Shown here one piece after another: positions 1-5,253 of a stretch of DNA of 5,253 nt. The stretch lies in contig JAMOPH010000415.1 in NCBI GenBank assembly GCA_027064665.1, positions 1 through 5,253 of the forward strand, in the 5' to 3' direction. Positions within the stretch are counted from its first letter, which is position 1; each line of letters starts with the position of its first letter. A model generated the notes under the pieces. The model did not search any database. It was not told where the DNA came from and worked only from the letters and a program-made list of their open reading frames with translations. Made by a program: the position numbers and the translations under genes. The DNA comes from a bacterium. GTDB taxonomy: Bacteria > UBP14 > UBA6098 > B30-G16.

Positions 1-1392
1 ATCTCGCCGGAGGACTTTGCGTATTTCGTCCCCGCCGAGGGCGATGCAATCTACGGGCTGGCGAAGGAGCAACTGCGATTTATGGGCATCCCGCCGGCGC
101 ACAGGATGGGGATTTTCGGCGACGGAGTTCTTGTGTGCATAACCGACACGGGCTTCAACCCGAATCACATAGCCGTTCGGCACTGCGATGTGGTCGCCGA
201 ATACGATTTCGTTGACGGCGATTCAGTGGTCTCCTACCAACCCGAAGACAATCCCGCGATAGCGTCCCACGGGACGAAATGCTGGAGTGAGATAGGCGGG
301 CGCGTGGATTCTGTGTATTGGGGGGCGGCGCCGGAGGCGTCGTTTCTTCTGGCGCGCACCGAGGACCTTGACACCGAATGGGTCGGCGAGGAGGACAACT
401 GGGCGGCGGCGGCAGAATGGGCGGACTCTCTGGGCGCCGATGTGATTTCCGTCTCGCTGGGGTATTTCGGATGGTATTCCGCCGAGGACCTTGACGGGGA
501 CACGCCGATAATCACCGCAGCGGCGGACCGCGCGGCGATGCTGGGAATTGCGGTCTTCGTCGCGGCGGGCAACAGCGGAACCGCCGGATACCGCACTCTC
601 ACCGCCCCGGGCGACGGCGACAGCGTAATCACTGTCGGTGCGTGCGACGGCGAGGGATATCTGGCATCGTTCTCGTCGCGGGGTCCCACCGCCGACGGCA
701 GACTCAAACCCGACATACTCGCCCACGGCGTCGGAACAATCTGCGCCAACGGAATGAACGACAGCACCTTCTCGGGCTCCTCGGGAACATCTATGGCAAC
801 CCCTATGGCGGCGGGAGTGGGAACGCTTCTTCTGTCGGCAAAGCCATCGCTCTCGCCGATGCAACTCCTTCACTCCCTTCGGATGACCGCAAGTTATGCG
901 ATATATCCCGATTCCGCCCACGGCTGGGGGATAATCAGCGCGCGGTTCGCACTGGCGTATCCCGAAAACGACACCGCGTTCGTGTATCTCCACGCCGGAT
1001 GGAACCTGATTGCGCTTCCCGTGGCGGAAACCCTGACCGCAAGCCAGATTCCGACCACTTTCCCGGTTTACACCTACGACGGCGCGGAGATAGTTGCCGC
1101 CGACACGCTCATTCCCGGGAGAGGGTATTTTGTCTATGTGCCGGCGGACACCTTCGCCGTGCTGTGCGGACCGCCAATCACCGAACTGACGCTGAACCTT
1201 TCCCACGGCTGGAATTTAGTGGGCGGGCTGTCCCGCAGAACTTTCCCGAAGGAACTTGACGAAAATCCCCTCTGCTGTGCGTTTTTTGTTCTGACAGAAT
1301 TCGGGGGGTATTCTCCGGTGGGTTCGTTGCCGCCGTCTTTGGGGGGATGGTTCTGGTCCCGCCGGGACACGATTGTGACGCTTCGCGAATAG
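1..1392 (+). CDS. Subtilisin-like (S8 family) serine protease with duplicated GWNL-type C-terminal module; 5' end outside window
   Basis: The frame is open from base 1, so this is the last 463 codons of a longer gene. The ATG at 82 is internal: residues encoded before it (a YGLAKEQLRF stretch) look like normal N-terminal protease sequence. Numbering from that Met, the S8 triad is intact: Asp22 in ITDTG (145-147), His63 in SHGTK (268-270) and Ser237 in GTSMATP (790-792). Asn164 in AAGNSG (571-573) is the oxyanion residue. An EEDNW segment at about 103-107 precedes EWADSLGADVISVSLGY, a layout I recall from S8 proteases of FCB and candidate-phylum bacteria. After the catalytic domain (to about 295) come two similar ~65-residue halves, each opening with GWNL (306 and 376) and ending with a Gly-rich turn plus aromatic strand. 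The likely role is a secreted or surface protease; any signal peptide lies outside the window. No extra C-terminal sorting domain is seen after the second half. It is convergent with the operon to its right. The substrate is unknown. Confidence 0.95.
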   Translation: MSPEDFAYFVPAEGDAIYGLAKEQLRFMGIPPAHRMGIFGDGVLVCITDTGFNPNHIAVRHCDVVAEYDFVDGDSVVSYQPEDNPAIASHGTKCWSEIGGRVDSVYWGAAPEASFLLARTEDLDTEWVGEEDNWAAAAEWADSLGADVISVSLGYFGWYSAEDLDGDTPIITAAADRAAMLGIAVFVAAGNSGTAGYRTLTAPGDGDSVITVGACDGEGYLASFSSRGPTADGRLKPDILAHGVGTICANGMNDSTFSGSSGTSMATPMAAGVGTLLLSAKPSLSPMQLLHSLRMTASYAIYPDSAHGWGIISARFALAYPENDTAFVYLHAGWNLIALPVAETLTASQIPTTFPVYTYDGAEIVAADTLIPGRGYFVYVPADTFAVLCGPPITELTLNLSHGWNLVGGLSRRTFPKELDENPLCCAFFVLTEFGGYSPVGSLPPSLGGWFWSRRDTIVTLRE

Positions 1393-1412
1393 GGGCGGCA
1401 TTGCCTAAAGGA

Positions 1413-1430
1413 TTTTTGAAGGTTCAAAAA
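1413..1430. other. Perfect AT-rich dyad just after the protease gene
   Basis: Eight bases (TTTTTGAA) are followed by GG and their exact reverse complement (TTCAAAAA), 21 bases past the protease stop codon. The stem is AT-rich and the two-base centre is too tight for a normal hairpin loop, and no T-tract follows on the + strand. It could be a weak transcript-end structure or a protein-binding dyad, or it may be chance. Confidence 0.4.
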
Positions 1431-1460
1431 AACGCCTGCAAACCCGCGTGGTTGAGCGTT

Positions 1461-1734
1461 TCTGAGATAGGAAAAATCATTTCTGAGATAAAAGAAATTG
1501 TCTCTGAGATAACGGAAAAAATTTTTGAGATAAAGGAAATCACTTCTGAGAAAGGAAAAACTTTTCCTGAGATAACGGAAATCGTTTTTGAGATAACGGG
1601 AGACATTTCTGCGAAAGAAGAAATCGTTTCTGCGAAAGAAAAAATTGTTTCTGAGATAACGGAAAAAAATTTCTGCGATAAAGAAAAAGAAATCTGCGAA
1701 AGAAGAAATTGTTCCTGCGATAAAGGAAATCGTT
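1461..1734. repeat. Tandem array of 13 imperfect 21-bp units
   Basis: Units start at 1461, 1482, 1503, 1524, 1545, 1566, 1587, 1608, 1629, 1650, 1672, 1693 and 1714. Every step is 21 bp except one of 22 bp (1650 to 1672, one extra A). Each unit opens with a variant of TCTGAGATAA and continues with a purine-rich GGAAA segment and a short T-rich end. Two variants occur: a GAG form (units 1-7 and 10) and a GCGA form (units 8, 9 and 11-13). Units 3 and 10 differ at one base, as do units 8 and 12, which suggests copying between units. The array is clearly more AT-rich than its flanks. In one + frame the unit would read as the heptad SEIKEIV, but the 22-bp step breaks that frame. It is most simply a non-coding minisatellite; its function is unknown. 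Confidence 0.95.
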
Positions 1735-1748
1735 TTTCCCGTATGTTG

Positions 1749-1846
1749 CCCTCACCCTCGGTCCCTCTCCCGGGGGAGAGGGAGGAAAAAGGAGGTTTCC
1801 TTCTCCCTCTGGGAGAAGGTGCCGAGCGAGATGAGGCGGATGAGGG
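1749..1846. repeat. Palindromic two-hairpin intergenic element (REP/MITE-like)
   Basis: The element is bounded by CCCTCA (1749-1754) and its exact reverse complement TGAGGG (1841-1846). Inside are two perfect 9-bp stems: CCCTCTCCC (1763-1771) with GGGAGAGGG (1774-1782), and CCTTCTCCC (1799-1807) with GGGAGAAGG (1811-1819), the second with a TCT loop. The tail before the right end is a purine-rich GCCGAGCGAGATGAGG segment. On the minus strand it begins CCCTCATCCGCC and continues GGCACCTTCTCCC. From memory this arrangement resembles abundant interspersed palindromic repeats in many bacteria, such as the RIME elements of rhizobia. It encodes no transposase and would be non-autonomous if mobile. 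It could also act as an RNA structure at the 3' ends of the two converging transcripts. Confidence 0.85.
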
Positions 1847-1889
1847 CGAAGATATATAAAGGGTTCAAAAGGTTATGGGAGATTGGAAT

Positions 1890-3080
1890 TCACTCCTGAT
1901 TTTCCTCGGGGGGCGATTTTCTCTCGCGGATTATTCCGCTCTCAAGCAGGTTGTGGCACAGGACAACCGCCTGTTCGCCGTTCCCCGGCTTTTTGAGGAC
2001 CACATACAGCGGTCTTACCTGCTCAACCTCCCACCATCTGTCCTGATAGAATACCCTGTCGCCGGGGCGGATTAGATGGTTGAAAAATATGGTGAACCCT
2101 GCGAAATACTGCTTGATAAACGGGACTGCGGCGAGTCCAATCACCACAATTACCGCCACCGATGCCGACAGCGCTAAATGATTTCCCTCGCCGGGGATGA
2201 GGGCGAAAAATATCACGATTATCACGACGACCACCAGAACCTTGACCCACAGTCCGATGTGTTTTACGAGTTCCGGGGGGATAGAGAGAGTTTCCTTGTT
2301 TTGATAATAGCGCACGAACAGGTCCACGATTTTGAGGACCACTCTGGTGAAAAGATACAGCAGAAACGCCCCTATTCCAAAGGCGACGATTCTGAGCGCC
2401 ACCGTGCCGGCACGCTTGAGGAAATCCAGTGTGGCGTCTATTATTGAATCGGCGAGATTTTGCGTCCCCGGATAGAGGCGGAAAATCACCAGAAGCATCG
2501 CATAGAACAAAATTGCGGCGACCGCTATTCGTAGCCATTGCACAACCCGTATCCAGAACTTGACCTCATCGCGGGCGGAAATCACAGTCAGATTTCCTAA
2601 TTTTACGCCCTTGATGAGTTTGCCCTCCTGATATAGTAGAAATTTGGTCAGTTTCTTGACGGCGGCGTTCAGGAGCAGGAGTATCAGGATGTAAATCACC
2701 GGCGAGATGAAAGCGATGATAAATTTTCCGAACTGGCTCCAAGTTGTTTTGTTAGATTTCGGCGGCGAGGCGAGATATTTCTGGAGCGAAAAGCAAGCCG
2801 CCTGCGCCAGCGATTCCCCCTTCGCTCCCATAGATTTCGGATAGCACACAAGTGTTATTGTGTCGTATCCGATGCACCAGCCGGAGTCGGTGTTCTCAAA
2901 GAAGATGTTGTCCGCATTGGCGAGTCCGCTTTTGGCGATGGACTCCACCGCACGGGAAACCCGCTCCGCCTGCTGCTCGTCGGGAACCCAGAAAAGCGTC
3001 TCCTTCTCAACCACCACAAAACCCTGCGCCCATATCGCAGTTGCCCAGATTAAAAGCAATGTAAGACTGCGCAGTCTCAT
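1890..3080 (-). CDS. MscS-like mechanosensitive channel family protein with N-terminal extracytoplasmic domain
   Basis: This 396-residue protein starts with a likely signal peptide (MRLRSLTLLLIWATAIWA, cut near Ala18). A polar domain of about 95 residues follows, containing Cys69, Cys79 and Cys96. Hydrophobic segments lie at about 119-141, 180-202, 226-250, 277-295 and 303-325. The last runs into GLAAVPFIKQYFAGFTIFF and then IRPGDRV (338-343), matching the pore helix and start of the MscS beta domain. The segment WWEVEQVRPLYVVLKKPGNGEQAVVLCHNLL fits the rest of that beta domain, with CHN where many members have PN. The protein ends about 20 residues later, so the usual C-terminal alpha/beta domain is missing. 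It probably releases solutes or ions under membrane tension, or is a divergent member with another trigger. It is last in the operon; its ATG overlaps the purS stop codon (ATGA), and a GAGG (3085-3088) lies 4 bases upstream. Confidence 0.83.
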   Translation of the reverse strand: MRLRSLTLLLIWATAIWAQGFVVVEKETLFWVPDEQQAERVSRAVESIAKSGLANADNIFFENTDSGWCIGYDTITLVCYPKSMGAKGESLAQAACFSLQKYLASPPKSNKTTWSQFGKFIIAFISPVIYILILLLLNAAVKKLTKFLLYQEGKLIKGVKLGNLTVISARDEVKFWIRVVQWLRIAVAAILFYAMLLVIFRLYPGTQNLADSIIDATLDFLKRAGTVALRIVAFGIGAFLLYLFTRVVLKIVDLFVRYYQNKETLSIPPELVKHIGLWVKVLVVVVIIVIFFALIPGEGNHLALSASVAVIVVIGLAAVPFIKQYFAGFTIFFNHLIRPGDRVFYQDRWWEVEQVRPLYVVLKKPGNGEQAVVLCHNLLESGIIRERKSPPEENQE

Positions 3081-3334
3081 CCCGCCTCTTCAATATTGAA
3101 TATCTTGAAATTTTCAATAACCGGATTTGCCAGCACCTTTTGGGCAATCTCCTCGGCGATTTGTTTGGCTTCCGCCGGGGAATTCACCTCAACCACCACC
3201 GAGAACATCTTTGATGTCCTCACCGATTCCACAGAGTCATAGCCCAGCCGTCTGAGGGCGTCTTTTATCGTGTTTCCTTCGGGGTCTGCCACGCCCTCTT
3301 TCCTTTCTATCAGGATGTCAATCGCAAACTTCAT
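3077..3334 (-). CDS. purS: Phosphoribosylformylglycinamidine synthase subunit PurS
   Basis: This 85-residue protein has the normal PurS length. It shows the family pattern GVADPEGNTIKDALRRLGYDS (14-34), the strand MFSVVVEV (43-50) and the C-terminal KVLANPVIENF (66-76). PurS is the small structural subunit of the three-part FGAM synthase. It bridges PurQ (glutaminase) and PurL (synthetase) in the fourth step of purine synthesis, turning FGAR, glutamine and ATP into FGAM in the cytosol. In many genomes purS sits beside purQ and purL or purC; here it is between pssA and an MscS-like gene with no other purine gene in view. The start is well supported: a strong Shine-Dalgarno lies at 3344-3349, inside the end of pssA. 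It overlaps pssA by 17 bp and the next gene by 4 bp. Confidence 0.95.
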   Translation of the reverse strand: MKFAIDILIERKEGVADPEGNTIKDALRRLGYDSVESVRTSKMFSVVVEVNSPAEAKQIAEEIAQKVLANPVIENFKIFNIEEAG

Positions 3335-4061
3335 TTTGTCTTTCCTCCTCGTTCATCTTTCTGGTTACCCAGAATGTCTCCTGAATAAATCCCCGCAGTA
3401 TGTATAGCGTCACAAAGGGGAACAAAAACCATCCGGGTTTTATCAGAACCGCACCCACCATTATAATGAAAATCACCACCTTTATCACGATATTTTTGCC
3501 GGATGGGAAGGGGAAAGTTGCCGAGTATTTTACATTTGACACCATAAGCCACGACAGAAGCACCACCGCCGGGGTGAGCAGATTTGTGAACCGAATTTTT
3601 CCCCAGATGTCGGTGGAGAACATCACAAAACTTGCGATGAACACCGCCGCAAGGGGTATGGGCAGTCCCTGAAAGTCGGTTTTTGAGTGAGGGTCTGCGG
3701 AGACATTGTATCTTGCCAGCCTGAATGCCCCGGCGATAAGATACAAAAGCGGCACCAGAAAACTCCAGTTTTTGAAGGAATAGACATTGATGGAGAACAA
3801 AAGCACGCTTGGCGCTACACCGAAGGTCAGAAAGTCGGAGAAACTGTCCAATTGAACTCCGATTTCCGATGTGGTGCGGGTCATCCTTGCGATTTTACCG
3901 TCAAGAAGGTCAAAGACGGCGCCCAGAATTATCAGCCACGCCCCGCTTATTGTTTCCCCGGCGGTGCTGTGGAGAATGGACACAAACCCGGAAAACATAT
4001 TCCCCATCGTGAAAATTCCGGGCACGATGGGGGCGAATCTTTTTATTCTCTTTTTACTCAT
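3318..4061 (-). CDS. pssA: CDP-diacylglycerol-serine O-phosphatidyltransferase (phosphatidylserine synthase)
   Basis: This 247-residue integral membrane enzyme joins CDP-diacylglycerol and L-serine to give phosphatidylserine and CMP, the first step toward phosphatidylethanolamine. The CDP-alcohol phosphatidyltransferase signature D-x2-D-G-x2-A-R-x8-G-x3-D-x3-D is complete: Asp51, Asp54, Gly55, Ala58, Arg59, Gly68, Asp72 and Asp76. The later GAFRLARYN (111-119), GLPIPLAA (132-139) and MVSNVKYS (173-180) are typical of the membrane-bound PssA type found in Bacillus and relatives, rather than the E. coli phospholipase D-like type. Several hydrophobic segments cover most of the protein, with a charged C-terminal tail (233-247). 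The usual partner gene psd (decarboxylase) is not adjacent in this window. The ATG overlaps the hppA stop codon (ATGA, 4058-4061) and no clear Shine-Dalgarno precedes it, so translation is probably coupled to hppA. Confidence 0.95.
   Translation of the reverse strand: MSKKRIKRFAPIVPGIFTMGNMFSGFVSILHSTAGETISGAWLIILGAVFDLLDGKIARMTRTTSEIGVQLDSFSDFLTFGVAPSVLLFSINVYSFKNWSFLVPLLYLIAGAFRLARYNVSADPHSKTDFQGLPIPLAAVFIASFVMFSTDIWGKIRFTNLLTPAVVLLSWLMVSNVKYSATFPFPSGKNIVIKVVIFIIMVGAVLIKPGWFLFPFVTLYILRGFIQETFWVTRKMNEEERQNEVCD
3344..3349 (-). promoter_or_regulatory. Strong ribosome binding site of purS inside the pssA coding end
   Basis: Read on the minus strand the site is AGGAGG (in GAGGAGGAAA), with 9 bases before the purS ATG. 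It is the best Shine-Dalgarno in the window and fixes the purS start. The pssA start has no such site and probably relies on coupling to hppA translation. Confidence 0.85.
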
Positions 4062-5253
4062 TTGACCAGAAGCGGCGCCAGAACGAGCGACACCACCGAC
4101 ATCAACTTAATCAGGATGTTCATAGAGGGACCGGCGGTGTCCTTGAACGGGTCGCCGACAGTGTCGCCGACGACGGCAGCCTTGTGCGCATCGGAGCCCT
4201 TGCCGCCGAAATGCCCAGCCTCAATGTATTTTTTGGCGTTGTCCCACGCACCGCCGCCATTTGCCATAAACAGGGCAATCATAACCCCTGATACTGTGGC
4301 GCCGACCAGAAGTCCCCCGAGGGCTTTTGGACCCAACAGAAAGCCCACAACTATCGGCGTGAACACGGCAATCAGCCCCGGCAAAATCATTTCTTTGAGG
4401 GCGCCGGCTGTGGCGATGTCAACGCACTTTTCCACATCTGGGGTCGCCTTGCCCTCAAGCAGTCCCTTGATTTCCCTGAACTGGCGGCGGATTTCCTCAA
4501 CTATTTTGTCCGCCGTGCGCCCAACCGCCTTCATCGCCATTGAGGCGATAAGATAGGGGATAAACCCTCCGATGAGAACGCCCACCACCACAAGGGGCTT
4601 GGTTATGTCAATTGAGGCGAGTTTTGCCGATGAAGCGTAGGCAGAAAACAGCGACAGAGCGGTCAGCGCCGCAGAGCCTATGGCGAATCCCTTTCCGATT
4701 GCGGCGGTGGTGTTGCCCAGAGCGTCAAGTTTATCGGTGATTTTGCGGACCTCCTCGCCTAAACCGCTCATCTCCGTGATTCCGCCGGCGTTGTCGGCAA
4801 TGGGACCGTAGGCATCAACGCTCATCGTGACGCCGACTGTGGCAAGCATTCCCACTGCGGCGATTCCTATCCCATACATACCCGCCAGATGGTGTGCCAG
4901 CCAGGTCGCCGCAGCGATAACCAGAACCGGAGCGGCAACACTTTCCATCCCCACTGCGATTCCGGTGATTATGTTGGTTGCGGCGCCGTATTGTGAGGAC
5001 TCTGCGATTTTGATGACAGGTTTTCCAGAGGTATAATACTCCGCCAGAAGCCCTATGGCGATACCCAGAAGGTTGCCGATTAGCATAACCCAGAAGACAT
5101 TGATGTCAATTCCCATAAGTTTTGTGGCGAAATAACTTCCCACAAACAGAAGGATGCTTGCCACATAGGTTGATGCGTTGAGCGCCGCCGCAGGGCTGAA
5201 TTTTTCAAAAATTTTCATAGAGAAGATGCCTATCATAGACGAGATAAGTCCTA
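4058..5253 (-). CDS. hppA: Membrane-bound ion-translocating pyrophosphatase, C-terminal part; 5' end outside window
   Basis: The frame stays open to the window edge (codons for GLISS precede the first Met at 5236), so this is about the last 397 residues of a protein usually 650-800 long. HppA hydrolyses cytosolic pyrophosphate and pumps H+ and/or Na+ across the membrane. Numbered from Met 5236, diagnostic motifs are DAYGPIADNAGGITEM (141-156), GNTTAAIGKGFAIGSAALTAL (174-194), NGGGAWDNAKKYIE (326-339) and GDTVGDPFKDTAGPSMNILIKLM (357-379); the Asp and Lys residues there are of the kind that bind Mg-PPi. Ala178 (4703-4705) in GNTTAA takes the place of the Lys that marks K+-independent enzymes, so the K+-dependent class is expected. 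The Glu position that helps separate Na+ from H+ pumps lies upstream of the window. It is the most upstream operon gene visible. Confidence 0.97.
   Translation of the reverse strand, partial: GLISSMIGIFSMKIFEKFSPAAALNASTYVASILLFVGSYFATKLMGIDINVFWVMLIGNLLGIAIGLLAEYYTSGKPVIKIAESSQYGAATNIITGIAVGMESVAAPVLVIAAATWLAHHLAGMYGIGIAAVGMLATVGVTMSVDAYGPIADNAGGITEMSGLGEEVRKITDKLDALGNTTAAIGKGFAIGSAALTALSLFSAYASSAKLASIDITKPLVVVGVLIGGFIPYLIASMAMKAVGRTADKIVEEIRRQFREIKGLLEGKATPDVEKCVDIATAGALKEMILPGLIAVFTPIVVGFLLGPKALGGLLVGATVSGVMIALFMANGGGAWDNAKKYIEAGHFGGKGSDAHKAAVVGDTVGDPFKDTAGPSMNILIKLMSVVSLVLAPLLVK

Larger units (their letters stand above)
1393..1889. other. Gene-free convergent intergenic region filled by repeats
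   Basis: About 500 bases separate the protease stop codon from the stop codon of the MscS-like gene on the other strand. The region holds a small dyad (1413-1430), a 21-bp tandem array (1461-1734) and a two-hairpin palindromic element (1749-1846). The remaining ~35 bases next to the MscS-like stop show nothing recognisable. Long open frames cross the region on both strands, but they are repeat translations without a plausible start or family resemblance. I see no canonical GC stem plus T-tract terminator for either converging unit. Confidence 0.8.

Noticed and set aside
223..1206. Long antisense frame (327 codons) under the protease, plus a 205-codon + strand frame at 642-1259
   Set aside because: Both are Arg/Gly/Pro-rich shadows of a strongly biased GC-rich gene; the protease frame has all the conserved motifs.
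1461..1734. Possible CRISPR array
   Set aside because: The units are contiguous and similar along their whole length, with no unique spacers and no cas genes nearby.
1424..1755. Two minus-strand frames across the tandem array, rich in Ile, Ser and Phe
   Set aside because: They are further translations of the same 21-bp repeat, with no recognisable start signal or family resemblance.
1763..1819. Intrinsic terminators formed by the two GC-rich hairpins
   Set aside because: Neither stem is followed by a T-tract on either strand. The pair sits within terminal inverted repeats, which fits a repeat element better, although a role in transcript ends is not excluded.
1347..1859. A 170-codon + strand frame whose middle reads as SEIKEIV-like heptads, resembling a coiled-coil protein
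   Set aside because: It starts inside the protease gene without a ribosome binding site. The heptad pattern exists only because the DNA unit is 21 bp; after the 22-bp step the frame reads unrelated Cys-rich sequence, and it then runs through the palindromic element. A selected protein would be expected to keep its frame.
3687..4556. A 289-codon + strand frame opposite pssA and hppA
   Set aside because: It crosses the junction of two well-identified minus-strand genes and has no recognisable domains.

Overview
The window comes from a bacterium, most likely an uncultured lineage near the FCB group or a related candidate phylum. That guess rests on the S8 protease type at the left: it carries an EEDNW-type insertion and a GWNL-type C-terminal module, a combination I associate from memory with Zixibacteria-, Ignavibacteria- and WOR-3-like genomes. 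A membrane pyrophosphatase fits that range too. The placement is an inference; there is no rRNA or other phylogenetic marker here.

Layout: positions 1-1392 (+) hold the C-terminal part of a subtilisin-like protease with all catalytic residues and a duplicated C-terminal beta-type module. Positions 1393-1889 contain no convincing gene. This gap lies between convergent transcription units and is filled by two repeat structures: a 13-copy, 21-bp tandem array (1461-1734) and a compact element with two perfect 9-bp-stem hairpins inside short terminal inverted repeats (1749-1846). Positions 1890-5253 (-) hold a tightly packed operon, in transcription order hppA (C-terminal part, running off the right edge), pssA, purS and an MscS-like channel gene. 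Every junction overlaps: 4 bp (ATGA), 17 bp, and 4 bp (ATGA).

The operon combines membrane energetics (PPi-driven ion pump), phospholipid head-group synthesis (phosphatidylserine synthase), one small subunit of a purine-biosynthesis enzyme, and a probable membrane-tension channel. Three of the four products are membrane proteins. The purine subunit PurS stands apart from its usual partners PurQ and PurL. The pump carries Ala rather than Lys in its GNTTAA motif, which marks the K+-dependent class. No promoter or clear intrinsic terminator is visible, and the operon start lies outside the window.

I see no convincing new multi-gene system. The least explained content is the convergent intergenic block with its in-register tandem array and palindromic element.
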